A DNA stretch of 64,000 nt from Pseudomonas sp. PSB18 (lineage in GTDB: Bacteria; Pseudomonadota; Gammaproteobacteria; Pseudomonadales; Pseudomonadaceae): contig NZ_NOIN01000006.1 in the NCBI RefSeq assembly GCF_014596565.1, positions 62,001 to 126,000 on the forward strand. Reading direction: 5' to 3'. Below are positions 33,691-42,292 of the stretch, piece by piece. The notes beneath the pieces are model-generated. The model saw only the letters and a list, made by a program, of their open reading frames with translations, was not told the origin of the DNA and searched no databases. Position 1 is the first letter of the stretch; every line of letters starts with the position of its first letter. The position numbers were made by a program, and so were the translations under genes.

Positions 33691-33833
33691 TCTGTGGGGG
33701 CTGGGCTTGCCCTGATACCAGTCAGTTAAGCCATAGACCTGTGGGAGCAAAGCTTGCTCGCGATAGCAACAGACCCGTCAACATTGTTGCTGACTGAGTT
33801 ACCGCAATCGCGAGCAAGCTTTGCTCCCACAGG
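33691..33833. repeat. composite REP/REPIN element, variant family
   Basis: In order: a TGGGGGCTGGGCTTGCCC module with the tail CAGTCAGTTAAG, the palindrome GGGAGCAAAGCTTGCTCGC, a core reading GACCCGTCAACATTGTTGC and CTGACTGAG, then the inverted palindrome GCGAGCAAGCTTTGCTCCC. The same parts recur at 10.9 and 43.3 kb. The rest of the gap 33416-33690 shows no gene. Confidence 0.88.
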
Positions 33834-33905
33834 ATTTGCAGCGGACGCGAACCCTGTGACCACCTCAGGAAATGTGGGACACCGCCCAATAAAGCCGTCC
33901 CGCTT

Positions 33906-35117
33906 TTAAACGCCTTTGGTCGAAGGCAGCAGAATGGTCAGCACACCCAGCAACGGCAGGTAGGAACACAGCGTGTAGACGTACTCGATGCCGTGGATGT
34001 CCGCGAGGTACCCCAGCAACGCCGCGCCGATGCCGCCGAAGCCAAACATCAGGCCGAAGAACACGCCGGCAATCATGCCGACATTACCCGGCACCAGCTC
34101 CTGGGCGAAGACGACGATGGCGGAGAACGCCGAGGCGAGGATGAAGCCGATGATCATGCTGAGCACGCCGGTCCAGAACAAGTCCACATAAGGCAGCGCC
34201 AGAGTGAAAGGTGCCGCGCCCAGGATCGAGAACCAGATGACCTTCTTGCGACCGATCTTGTCGCCGATGGGGCCACCGAAGAACGTACCGGCGGCCACCG
34301 CTCCCAGGAACAGGAACAGATACAACTGGGAGCTGGTCACCGACAGGTGGAATTTCTCGATCAGGTAGAACGTGAAGTAGCTGGTGAAACTCGCCATGTA
34401 GAAATATTTGGAGAACACCAGCAATGCCAGGACCACCAGTGCGGCGGTCACCCGCGCCTTGGACAGGCCATGGGTTGCCTTGCCGCCCTGTTTCAGCTTG
34501 AACAGGTTGAGGTGGTTACGGTACCAACGGCTCAAGCCGTACTGTACGAAGATGGCGAAGACGGCAAACAGGCCGAACCAGGCAACATGGCCTTGGCCAA
34601 ACGGAATCACGATGGCCGCCGCCAGCAACGGACCGAAGGCACTGCCCGCATTGCCGCCGACCTGGAAGGTCGATTGCGCCAGGCCATAGCGACCGCCTGA
34701 AGCGAGCCGGGCCACACGCGAGGTTTCCGGGTGGAAGGTCGACGAGCCGATGCCCACCAGCGCGGAGGCCAGGAGGATCGCGCCAAAGCTGCCGACGAAC
34801 GCCAGCATCATGATGCCGATGAGGGTGCAGACCATGCCGGCAGGCAGCAGCCAGGGCTTGGGGTGACGGTCGGTGTGATAGCCCACCCAGGGCTGCAACA
34901 GGGAGGCGGTCAGTTGGAAGGTCAAAGTGATCAGCCCCACCTGGGCAAAACTCAGCCCATAGTTGGCCTTCAGCATTGGGTAGATGGAAGGCAGTACGGC
35001 CTGAATGAGGTCATTGATCAAATGCGCGAGCGCGCAGGCGCCGATGATCCGCATGACGAGCGGGCTCGTCTGGTTGACGACTGAGGCAGTGGTCGAGGCT
35101 GTGGCAGTGGTGGACAT
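33906..35117 (-). CDS. MFS transporter, fosmidomycin-resistance (Fsr) type
   Basis: A 403-residue, twelve-helix inner-membrane exporter of the major facilitator superfamily. The N-terminal half shows ALAHLINDLIQAVLPSIYPML and VGYHTDRHPKPWLL, and the helix 5 region GIGSSTFHPETSRVARLASG; these patterns are typical of the Fsr group, which exports fosmidomycin and related compounds. The physiological substrate here is not established. The ATG at 35117 begins a short Ser/Thr-rich N-terminus. It diverges from an AraC-type regulator gene 143 bases away, which is likely to control it. Confidence 0.88.
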   Translation of the reverse strand: MSTTATASTTASVVNQTSPLVMRIIGACALAHLINDLIQAVLPSIYPMLKANYGLSFAQVGLITLTFQLTASLLQPWVGYHTDRHPKPWLLPAGMVCTLIGIMMLAFVGSFGAILLASALVGIGSSTFHPETSRVARLASGGRYGLAQSTFQVGGNAGSAFGPLLAAAIVIPFGQGHVAWFGLFAVFAIFVQYGLSRWYRNHLNLFKLKQGGKATHGLSKARVTAALVVLALLVFSKYFYMASFTSYFTFYLIEKFHLSVTSSQLYLFLFLGAVAAGTFFGGPIGDKIGRKKVIWFSILGAAPFTLALPYVDLFWTGVLSMIIGFILASAFSAIVVFAQELVPGNVGMIAGVFFGLMFGFGGIGAALLGYLADIHGIEYVYTLCSYLPLLGVLTILLPSTKGV

Positions 35118-35260
35118 GACAAAAGCTTCCAGGCGATAGGTCTGAAAAAAAACCTGGGCAGAAGGTGACAGCACTTTCTGACAGGCGCGTCGTCATCCTA
35201 GAATCCACGGAAATGTCTGTCTCACTGGACAAGGGAATCAACCGTCGCAAAAAGGACATC

Positions 35261-36034
35261 ATGATCAAACCTCTATATGAAGCGTTGCTCGAAATCGACG
35301 AAGGCGCCTGGACCATGATCGGGCGGGCAACCGATTACCCTGCGGACTGGTTCATCCCACCGCACGCTCATGAAAAGCACCAGTTGATCTACGCCGTCGA
35401 AGGCGTGATGGTCGTGCACACGGCGTCAAGCCAGTGGACGGTCCCGTCGAATCGGGGGCTGTGGATGCCGTGCGGGCAGACGCATTCCGTGCGGTGCGTG
35501 GGGCACGTCAAAATGCGCAGCGTATTCGTCCGGCCTGATGCAGTGGCAGACCTGCCGACCGAAACGAAGGCCGTCAGCATTTCCGCCCTGTTGAGTGAAC
35601 TGATCAAGGTCGCCGTACACCTGCCGCTCCCCCACGCCCCGAACACCCGCGCAGCCAGGGTGATGGAGTTGATTCTGGATGAGCTCGCCCTGCTCCCCAC
35701 CCTGCCGCTGCACCTTCCGCAACCCACGGACCCGCGGATCAAGAAGATCTGCGTCACGCTACAAGGCGATCCTGCCGATGGCTCGACACTGTCGGATTGG
35801 AGCGCCCGCCTCGGCCTTGATGGGAAGACGATCCAGCGGCTGTTCCGCAAGGAAACCGGGATTACCTTCGGGCAGTGGAGACAGCAGGCTCGCCTGCTGC
35901 AAGCGGTGGAGCGAATGGCGGTGGGAGAAAAAATTATCGATGTCGCGCTGGCACTGGGGTACGACAGCCCGAGCGCGTTCACGAACATGTTCAGAAAGCA
36001 GTTTGGCAAGACGCCGAGCAAGTTTTTTATCTGA
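35261..36034 (+). CDS. AraC family transcriptional regulator
   Basis: A 257-residue regulator with an N-terminal cupin-like ligand domain (HAHEKHQLIYAVEGVMVVHT, and PCGQTHSVRC) and a C-terminal AraC DNA-binding domain with two helix-turn-helix units, ending in ALALGYDSPSAFTNMFRKQFGKTPS. The ATG at 35261 is set by AAAGGA about 6 bases upstream; a longer frame from 35165 would overlap the divergent promoter region. It probably regulates the divergent Fsr-type exporter. The ligand is unknown. Confidence 0.9.
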   Translation: MIKPLYEALLEIDEGAWTMIGRATDYPADWFIPPHAHEKHQLIYAVEGVMVVHTASSQWTVPSNRGLWMPCGQTHSVRCVGHVKMRSVFVRPDAVADLPTETKAVSISALLSELIKVAVHLPLPHAPNTRAARVMELILDELALLPTLPLHLPQPTDPRIKKICVTLQGDPADGSTLSDWSARLGLDGKTIQRLFRKETGITFGQWRQQARLLQAVERMAVGEKIIDVALALGYDSPSAFTNMFRKQFGKTPSKFFI

Positions 36035-36077
36035 AAAGGAGCGTTTTCAGATGCACCAGCGGCGGCTGACTGGCCGC

Positions 36078-36104
36078 TATCGCGAGCAAGCCCGCTCCCA
36101 CAGG
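36078..36104 (-). repeat. single REP palindrome
   Basis: One inverted copy (GCGAGCAAGCCCGCTCCC) just downstream of the AraC gene, without a partner. It may end both the AraC transcript and the convergent DUF2986 transcript. Confidence 0.8.
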
Positions 36105-36113
36105 TTCTGTGAT

Positions 36114-36278
36114 CTACTCAGTTTCAGGGGTAGTGGCTGATTCTTCACTGGACTCAGCAGCCAGTTTCAATCGATCCGCTTTACTGATGTACTTAGGTTT
36201 GTTTTTCGGCGCCAACTTGGCACTCGCCTTTTTAGCGTGGGCCTTTAGTAACTGCTTGATTTTTTTCTGACGATTCAT
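36114..36278 (-). CDS. DUF2986 family small basic protein
   Basis: A 54-residue protein. It starts MNRQKKIKQLLKAHAKKA, continues with the conserved core NKPKYISKADRLKLA and has an acidic, Ser/Thr-rich tail. This matches the DUF2986 family, widespread in gamma-proteobacteria but without known function. The strongly basic first half suggests RNA or nucleic-acid contact; that is inference. The ribosome site is weak (GAGCAG). It converges with the AraC gene and lies 80 bases from the divergent gene at 36359. Confidence 0.75.
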   Translation of the reverse strand: MNRQKKIKQLLKAHAKKASAKLAPKNKPKYISKADRLKLAAESSEESATTPETE

Positions 36279-36358
36279 ACGCTTCTGCTCAAATCCTGGC
36301 TTTCAGGATAATGACAGACCCCAACCCGTGAGCGCCATACTCCTATGATCGGACCCAC

Positions 36359-37159
36359 ATGAACCCAATCGACGCCCTGTCGTTCCAACGCATCATCGCC
36401 GCCCATGGCTCGCTCGAGGGCGCGGCGTATTTCGACGCTGAAGAAGACCTCGTCCAGGAAATATTTCCCGATCGCATCGTTTTCCAGACCAACTATCTGG
36501 ATTACCGCAGCTATGAAGTCGATCTTGTCGACGGCGCGATACGTGTCCTCAAGACACGGCTGGACAACTACCAGCGCGGCGACAAGGCAAAGGTGATCGA
36601 AGATGACATGGATGAGGAAGACTGGGAGGAGCTGGGCAATCTGTGGCAGCGTTTGAGCCGGGACCTGGACACCCAAGGGCCGGAGCCACAGCTTGATCAG
36701 GTCGATAGCTTGGCCGATCTGTTCGACTGCCTGTTCGACGAGGACCACGCACAGGCGCTCATCCAGGGCACTGCGCCGCCAACGGCACAGTGGGATTGGG
36801 CGTGGACTCAAGTCGAATCAGCCCTTGCCCAGTCCAATCAATTGGCCGGATTCGAATGGAAAGAGTGGTCGTCCTGCGGGGTCACCGCCGTCAATACCCT
36901 TGCCCCGCTCCGGCAGTTGAACATCGAGATCGCTACGCCCGACCGTAAAGCCATCGATACCGTCAACGGCGCCGACGATTGGGAACGGGCACTGCTTCAG
37001 TATTTCAACGCACAGCTGGATCCCCATGATCTGAAACTGCTGGCCATCGGCACTCACTTCGATGAGCACCAGACCTTTGCCTGCCTGCCCATGAATGGGC
37101 TGGGCCTGATCAATGCGTTGGAAATCATGGGTAGGCTGGGTATCGTCTACAAATTCTGA
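36359..37159 (+). CDS. hypothetical protein, 266 residues
   Basis: A soluble, strongly acidic protein with no family that I can name. Its first half contains DIVFQTNYLDYRSYEVDLVDG-like strands and a run of acidic residues (VIEDDMDEEDWEEL). The second half has conserved-looking aromatic motifs (WDWAWTQVESAL, FEWKEWSSCGV) and ends GLINALEIMGRLGIVYKF. It has no signal peptide or membrane segment, so it is cytoplasmic. The next gene, a membrane-anchored zinc ribbon, begins 16 bases later and is probably co-transcribed. Confidence 0.6.
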   Translation: MNPIDALSFQRIIAAHGSLEGAAYFDAEEDLVQEIFPDRIVFQTNYLDYRSYEVDLVDGAIRVLKTRLDNYQRGDKAKVIEDDMDEEDWEELGNLWQRLSRDLDTQGPEPQLDQVDSLADLFDCLFDEDHAQALIQGTAPPTAQWDWAWTQVESALAQSNQLAGFEWKEWSSCGVTAVNTLAPLRQLNIEIATPDRKAIDTVNGADDWERALLQYFNAQLDPHDLKLLAIGTHFDEHQTFACLPMNGLGLINALEIMGRLGIVYKF

Positions 37160-37175
37160 GCCTCGAGTCGACGAC

Positions 37176-37409
37176 ATGAAAAACTGTGATCAATGCAGGA
37201 GCCTTATCCTCGACGACAACGCGGCCTGCCCGCGATGCGCCGAGGAGATGAGGCTCACTGTAGAAACCCTCGCGCCTAGGTCCAAGCCGCCGGTGTTGCC
37301 GAAAGTCCTGAAGTGGCTGTTTATCGGCGTGGTAGTCGTGGTGCTCGTGGGGGCGGCAGCGATCACCTGGATTCTGAACTCGTTGGGGCCGATGCCTTCT
37401 TTCGGTTAA
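37176..37409 (+). CDS. membrane-anchored zinc-ribbon protein
   Basis: A 77-residue protein with an N-terminal zinc ribbon, CDQC at 4-7 and CPRC at 18-21, then a short linker and one membrane helix (about 47-68, WLFIGVVVVVLVGAAAITWIL). The cysteine end should face the cytoplasm. Function is unknown; similar tiny proteins often accompany membrane complexes. It starts 16 bases after the hypothetical gene at 36359 and ends 4 bases before the convergent binding-protein gene. Confidence 0.65.
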   Translation: MKNCDQCRSLILDDNAACPRCAEEMRLTVETLAPRSKPPVLPKVLKWLFIGVVVVVLVGAAAITWILNSLGPMPSFG

Positions 37410-37413
37410 CCGT

Positions 37414-38163
37414 TCATTGCCCGGCGGGCTGCTCGTACCGATGCTGGATACGCCTCAACTCGCCGGATTGGCGCAGCTGTTCCAAGGCCTTGGCCCACGC
37501 GGCGACCCGTTTGTCTTCACTGTCGGGACTGAAGGCGATGTACAGCGAGGAGCGATACAGTTCGATAGGTATTTTTCGCAGCGTGCCGGGGGCGATGTTC
37601 AACTGACGGCTGTAGTACGCCACCCCCGCATCGGTGTCACCCACGATGATAGCGGTGCGCCCCGCCAATAGCATGCGGTAGAGCAGCTTGCTCTCGGTTG
37701 CACTTTTGTCGAGGTTCTTGAAGCCTAGCGATTGCAGTTTTTCAGGCACCAGCCCGGCGTGCCGCGTGGTGATCTGCGGGGCACCCAGCAGTTGTTCCAG
37801 TGACTTTACCGGCGGCGCACTCGCCAGTTGATAGGGATAAATGGATTCCTCCACGATCGGTCCGACCCACTTGTACAACGGCTCGCGCTCCGGCGTGCGA
37901 AACATCGAGTACATGATCGTCCTGGGCCGCGTCTTCAACACCTGGGTGGCGCGCATACTGGGTTGCAGCACCACCTCGAATTCATCCCCGGTCAGCGCCA
38001 TGATGGCCCGGACGATCTCGGTGGTCATGCCGGTGAGCTGATGATTCTCCTGATAGTTGTACGGTGCCCACTCCTCGGTGACGACCTGATATTCCTCGGC
38101 CCGGACAGCCGCCGTGCCGAGCAATAGACAGAGCAGCGCCGTGGCGGGTATCGAAGGTTTCAC
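37414..38163 (-). CDS. family 3 periplasmic solute-binding protein
   Basis: A 249-residue exported protein of the amino-acid-type solute-binding family 3. A signal peptide is present (hydrophobic at about 5-19, likely cut after VRA near 22), then EYQVVTEEWAPYNYQENHQLTGMTTEIVRAIM, the usual opening of the family. Many such lone proteins in Pseudomonas have no transporter and may act in sensing. No permease or ATPase is adjacent here. The start codon is GTG, with GGAG 6 bases upstream. Confidence 0.85.
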   Translation of the reverse strand: MKPSIPATALLCLLLGTAAVRAEEYQVVTEEWAPYNYQENHQLTGMTTEIVRAIMALTGDEFEVVLQPSMRATQVLKTRPRTIMYSMFRTPEREPLYKWVGPIVEESIYPYQLASAPPVKSLEQLLGAPQITTRHAGLVPEKLQSLGFKNLDKSATESKLLYRMLLAGRTAIIVGDTDAGVAYYSRQLNIAPGTLRKIPIELYRSSLYIAFSPDSEDKRVAAWAKALEQLRQSGELRRIQHRYEQPAGQ

Positions 38164-38442
38164 GTGTTCTCCAGGAGGGCTGTGGGCTTTTCACAGGTGG
38201 GGCTGATTGGAAGGACAAGGTAAGCATAGACCCAAACCCTGGTGTGCTGGCCTGCTCAGGCGAGCACCTTCACGACCTCATCGCAAGCCAGCTCCCCCAA
38301 CCAAAGCCCCCAAGTATCTGTTATTCCTATAGTTGTTATCGATACCAGCAGCGTTCTCTTCATCGCCCTCTCTCTCTAATCTGCCCACCAACGCGATCGA
38401 CAGCGGTCGCGACAGTCAATCAGCCCTTATGGAGAGAGCCCA

Positions 38443-39399
38443 ATGAACACACTCAACCGCACCCTGGCCATCGCTACCTTGGCACTCGCGACCCTCGGCG
38501 CAGAAGCCGCGCCAGCACAGACTACTGCTACGACCACTGCTTCGGCTGTCGGCAGCGTCATCCAGTCCGCCAGCTACATCACCACCAAGGACGGCGTTCA
38601 GCTGTATTACAAGGACTGGGGCCCGCGCAATGGCCAAGTCGTCACCTTCAGCCACGGCTGGCCGCTGGACTCCGACAGTTGGGAAGCGCAGATGATGTTC
38701 CTCGCGTCGAAAGGTTATCGGGTCGTCGCCCACGATCGTCGCGGCCATGGCCGTTCCAGCCAGCCGTGGGAAGGCAACGACATGGATCACTATGCCGACG
38801 ACCTCGCGGCAGTCATCGAAGCGCTGGACCTTAAGGATGTGACCCTGGTGGGCTTCTCGACGGGGGGCGGTGAAGTGGCTCGCTATATCGGTCGCCACGG
38901 GACTGGCCGAGTCAAGAAAGCGGTGCTGGTGTCCTCTGTTCCGCCATTGATGCTCAAGACCGACACCAACCCCGGTGGCCTGCCGCTCGCGGTGTTCGAC
39001 GGCCTGCGCAAGGCGTCCCTGGAGAACCGCTCGCAGCTTTACCTGGACATCGCCTCCGGCCCCTTCTACGGCTACAACCGCAAGGGCGCCAAGCCGTCCC
39101 AGGGTCTGATCCAATCGTTCTGGGCCCAGGGCATGCAAGGTGGCGCCAAGAACACCTATGACTCGATCGCGGCGTTCTCCGCCACCGATTTCCGCGACGA
39201 TCTGAAGAAGTTCGACGTGCCGACCCTGGTGATCCATGGCGACGCCGACCAGATCGTGCCGATAGACGCTGCCGGCCGGGCTTCGGCGGCATTGATCAAG
39301 GGCGCCCGACTGATCGTCTACCCTGGCGCGCCGCACGGGTTGACCGAGACGCACAAGGATCGACTGAACCAGGACCTGCTGACCTTCCTCAAGGAATAA
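38443..39399 (+). CDS. exported alpha/beta hydrolase (non-haem chloroperoxidase-like)
   Basis: A 318-residue hydrolase with a signal peptide (hydrophobic to about residue 19, likely cut near AEA or APA). The catalytic domain begins YITTKDGVQLYYKDWG. It carries the nucleophile Ser139 in VGFSTGGGE, an Asp in HGDADQIVP and a His in GAPHGLTETH. This arrangement matches cofactor-free haloperoxidase/perhydrolase-type esterases, whose natural function is usually ester hydrolysis. Export to the periplasm is unusual for that group. The 279-base gap before it (38164-38442) contains no gene; it must hold its promoter. Confidence 0.88.
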   Translation: MNTLNRTLAIATLALATLGAEAAPAQTTATTTASAVGSVIQSASYITTKDGVQLYYKDWGPRNGQVVTFSHGWPLDSDSWEAQMMFLASKGYRVVAHDRRGHGRSSQPWEGNDMDHYADDLAAVIEALDLKDVTLVGFSTGGGEVARYIGRHGTGRVKKAVLVSSVPPLMLKTDTNPGGLPLAVFDGLRKASLENRSQLYLDIASGPFYGYNRKGAKPSQGLIQSFWAQGMQGGAKNTYDSIAAFSATDFRDDLKKFDVPTLVIHGDADQIVPIDAAGRASAALIKGARLIVYPGAPHGLTETHKDRLNQDLLTFLKE

Positions 39400-39410
39400 A
39401 CCAGCACACC

Positions 39411-39502
39411 CCTGTGGGAGCGAGCCTGCTCGCGATGGCGGAACATCAGTCAGCATCTTATGCGTCTGATACACCGCCATCGCGAGCAGGCTCGCTCCCA
39501 CA
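39411..39502. repeat. REP palindrome pair (inverted doublet)
   Basis: The plus form at about 39411-39436 and the minus form at about 39477-39502 share the GGGAGCGAGCCTGCTCGC core. The doublet lies between the convergent hydrolase and Lrp genes. Confidence 0.9.
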
Positions 39503-39526
39503 TTTGTTCCTGGTAGGGTAACCGGA

Positions 39527-40015
39527 TCAGTGCCGCAGCAACTTGCGCAACGGGATCTCATCCTTGCGTACCGGCGACTTGATGACGATGTAGCTGAAAT
39601 ACTTGGAGATGCCGATGTTCTTGTCCAGCAGGCTCTCCATCACGTCCTGGTAATCCTGGATACTGCGGGTCATGAAGCGCACCAGGTAATCGTAGCCCCC
39701 GCTGATCAGGTGGCATTCGAGCACTTCGTCTACCAAGCGGATGTTGGATTCGAACTTGGCGAAGTCTTCGCGCTTGTGGTCGCTGAGGGTGACTTCGGTG
39801 AAGACCGTCACCGAATCGGTGATCTTGGCCAGGTTCAGGTGGGCCTTGTAGCTGGAAATGTACCCCAACGACTCCAGCCGCTTGACCCGTTGCAGGCACG
39901 GGCTGGCGGAAAGCCCCACGGCATCGGCCAGGCTGACGTTGGTCATGCGGCCGTCTTTTTGCAGTTCGACCAAAATGCTGATGTCAATACGGTCCAGTTT
40001 CGCTAAACCTTCCAT
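39527..40015 (-). CDS. Lrp/AsnC family transcriptional regulator
   Basis: A 162-residue Lrp-type regulator. The N-terminal helix-turn-helix (MTNVSLADAVGLSASPCLQRVKRLE, about 24-48) is followed by the ligand-binding RAM domain (about 65-150) with ECHLISGGYDYLVRF. Members sense amino acids and adjust their metabolism. The ATG at 40015 has AAGGGG about 8 bases upstream. It follows, on the same strand, an aminotransferase and a HAD gene with short gaps, so it probably regulates that amino-acid unit. Confidence 0.92.
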   Translation of the reverse strand: MEGLAKLDRIDISILVELQKDGRMTNVSLADAVGLSASPCLQRVKRLESLGYISSYKAHLNLAKITDSVTVFTEVTLSDHKREDFAKFESNIRLVDEVLECHLISGGYDYLVRFMTRSIQDYQDVMESLLDKNIGISKYFSYIVIKSPVRKDEIPLRKLLRH

Positions 40016-40059
40016 CGCATACCCCTTGCGTGCCGTTTGTAGACCATCTTCTAACAAAA

Positions 40060-40716
40060 TCAGTGACGTAGCGACAACTGGTGCTGCGCGACCAGATCCG
40101 CCATGCTGCTGATGCAGTAGTCCGCCGCGCACGGCTGGAGTGGCAGCTCGGGGTTGCGGCAGATCAGGCAAACAGCTCCATCCCGGCGTGAATGGGCTCC
40201 CGGACGGGTTATCTGGAGAATAGCGCCGGGATCGAGACCGTTGGCCGCCAGCCAATCGGGATCCTGCAAAGGGTCGCTCGCCAGTGAAATGAAATCCTCC
40301 GGCTCGACGCCCAGGCGCTCGCACAGCACGCCCCGGTCCTCGGCGTCACGGTCGCCCAGCACCAACAGACGGTAGAACTTGCGCAGATAAAGCATCGCAC
40401 CCGGTGCATCCTCGAACAGCGTCCAACTGGCAGCCGAGCGGGCGAAGCTCATGCCCTCCTCCCAGCTGGCCTTGAGCATCCAGCGCTCGGCCAACTGACG
40501 ATGGGCGAAGCACAGCAGGCCACTGAAGCCCAGCTCGCCAAAGCGTGGATAGAGAGCCCGCAGCGCCTCGTCGAATTCAGTCAGCACCTGGGTTTTGTCC
40601 GGTGGGTCGCCATGGTTCTCCAGCAGCGGCTGCAAGGCCGCCCAGATGCCGGAATCCCGATCCACCAGGACCTCGTCGCAGTCGATCAACAACGCTCGAT
40701 ATTCAGTCAGCCTCAT
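40060..40716 (-). CDS. HAD superfamily hydrolase
   Basis: A 218-residue HAD protein. Motif I reads LIDCDEVLVDRDSG with the two Asp residues (12 and 14) kept but Glu-Val replacing the usual Gly-Thr. The middle region has LLVLGDRDAED in the place of motif II and PEDFISLASDPLQDPDW near motif IV. The unusual motif suggests a phosphatase with altered specificity, or possibly a regulatory role. GGAGG lies before the ATG. It sits between the aminotransferase and Lrp genes on one strand. Confidence 0.75.
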   Translation of the reverse strand: MRLTEYRALLIDCDEVLVDRDSGIWAALQPLLENHGDPPDKTQVLTEFDEALRALYPRFGELGFSGLLCFAHRQLAERWMLKASWEEGMSFARSAASWTLFEDAPGAMLYLRKFYRLLVLGDRDAEDRGVLCERLGVEPEDFISLASDPLQDPDWLAANGLDPGAILQITRPGAHSRRDGAVCLICRNPELPLQPCAADYCISSMADLVAQHQLSLRH

Positions 40717-40773
40717 GGCTAAAAGCCTCCGATGAGTCCCTAATGCAATTCATCCAACGCGTTGGAATGGGTA

Positions 40774-40799
40774 TGGCGAGGCAGCCTGCTTCCTCGCCA
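40774..40799 (-). terminator. hairpin downstream of the aminotransferase gene
   Basis: TGGCGAGG at 40774-40781 and CCTCGCCA at 40792-40799 form a perfect 8-base stem with a 10-base loop, directly after the aminotransferase stop and before the HAD gene. No T-run follows on the minus strand. It may partially attenuate expression of the HAD and Lrp genes or be a worn REP element. Confidence 0.45.
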
Positions 40800-40805
40800 C
40801 GGGGG

Positions 40806-42098
40806 TCAGTTCAAGACCCGCGTCAGTGCCCCTTCGAGAATCTGCAACGCTTCATCGATCTGTGCTTCGCTGGTCACCAGCGGTGCCAGAAAGCGCATCA
40901 CGTTGCGGTAGACGCCGCACTTGATGACCAACAGCCCGCCCACACGGGCTTCGTCGATCAGGCGTTGGTTCAGGTCCGCGTCCGGGGTGCGCGCTTCGTC
41001 ATTCTTGATCAGCTCCATGGCCAGCATGAAACCGCTGCCGCGAACGTCACCGATCTGCGGGTAGCGGGCTTGCAGACGCAACAGGCCCTGACGCAGGCGC
41101 TCGCCCAGGGCTTCGCCGCGCGCCAGCAGGTGTTCCTGCTCATAGGCTTCGATCACCGCCAGCGCCGCCGCGCACGACAGCGCATTGCCGCCATAGGTCC
41201 CGCCCAGGCCGCCAGGCAGTGGTGCGTCCATGATCTCGGCCTTGCCGACCACACCCGACAATGGCAAGCCACCGGCCAGGCTTTTGGCGACAGTGACCAG
41301 GTCTGGCTGGATACCGGCATGCTGGAAACCGAACCACTTGCCAGTGCGCCCGAAGCCGGTCTGGATTTCATCGAGGATCAACACGATGCCGTGTTTTTCG
41401 GTCAGCGCGCGCAGGCCCTGAAGGAACTCTACCGGCGCCGACAGGAAACCACCATCGCCCTGCACCGGCTCGATGATGATCGCCGCGACCCGCTCAGGCG
41501 CCACTTGGGTGGCGAGCAGTTCGTCCAGTGCCTGGAGCGCCATCTCGCTGGTGACACCCCGATAGGCATTCGGGTAAGGCGTGTGGAAAACCTCCGGCGC
41601 GAATGGCCCGAAGTTCTGTTTGTAGGGCTGGCTCATTCCAGTCAGCGTGGTGCCAAGCAAGGTCCGGCCATGGAACCCGCCGCGAAAGGCGATGACCGCC
41701 GAACGGCTAGTGTGGGCGCGGGCAATCTTCACCGCGTTTTCCACCGCTTCGGCGCCGGAGGTGAAGAAGGCCGCTTTATAAGCGTGCTGGCCGCCGATCA
41801 TCTGGCACAGGCGCTGGGCGAGGTCCAGGTACGGCTTATAAGCCACGACCTGGAAACAGGCATGGGAAATCTTTTGCAGTTGCGCCTGCACCGCCGCCAC
41901 CACCTTGGGGTGGTTGTGGCCGATGTTCAGCACACCGATACCACCAACGAAGTCGAGGTAGCGCTTGCCGTCGACATCCCACAATTCCGAGCCCTGGGCC
42001 CGATCGATCACCAGGGGATGCGCGGTCACCAGACCACGGGGGACGAATTGATCACGCTGACGGAGCAGACTTGGGGTTTCTTCGACTTTACTGTTCAT
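40806..42098 (-). CDS. class III aminotransferase (4-aminobutyrate aminotransferase-like)
   Basis: A 430-residue PLP-dependent class III aminotransferase, closest in appearance to GabT-like enzymes. Visible are the cofactor-phosphate site SGAEAVENAVK (114-124), Asp243 in LDEIQTGFGRTG and the Schiff-base Lys272 in VTVAKSLAGG, with the closing GTYGGNALSCAAALA. Omega-amino acids with 2-oxoglutarate or pyruvate are the usual substrates; GABA is likely but not proven. The ATG at 42098 is preferred over upstream starts. It diverges from a 2-hydroxyacid dehydrogenase gene and leads the HAD-Lrp unit. Confidence 0.9.
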   Translation of the reverse strand: MNSKVEETPSLLRQRDQFVPRGLVTAHPLVIDRAQGSELWDVDGKRYLDFVGGIGVLNIGHNHPKVVAAVQAQLQKISHACFQVVAYKPYLDLAQRLCQMIGGQHAYKAAFFTSGAEAVENAVKIARAHTSRSAVIAFRGGFHGRTLLGTTLTGMSQPYKQNFGPFAPEVFHTPYPNAYRGVTSEMALQALDELLATQVAPERVAAIIIEPVQGDGGFLSAPVEFLQGLRALTEKHGIVLILDEIQTGFGRTGKWFGFQHAGIQPDLVTVAKSLAGGLPLSGVVGKAEIMDAPLPGGLGGTYGGNALSCAAALAVIEAYEQEHLLARGEALGERLRQGLLRLQARYPQIGDVRGSGFMLAMELIKNDEARTPDADLNQRLIDEARVGGLLVIKCGVYRNVMRFLAPLVTSEAQIDEALQILEGALTRVLN

Positions 42099-42292
42099 GG
42101 CATTTCCCATAGTGAGCCAGGCAACCCGAAGCGGCTGCGATGTGTTCACAGGTTAAGCGTTCGTCACAATGGTCTAAGCCGAACTTGCCCGCTGAGAAAT
42201 CCGGATCGACTGTTTACACCCCGGCAAACAGCAGAATCCTCTCGCCCCATTGATGCATGCTGGATACTCCTTATTTCCTGGCGAGAAGACCC

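Noticed and set aside
38310..38352. ATAGTTGTTATCGAT, similar to one half of an OxyR site, upstream of the exported hydrolase
   Set aside because: Only one half-site with one mismatch; the second half at the required spacing is absent.
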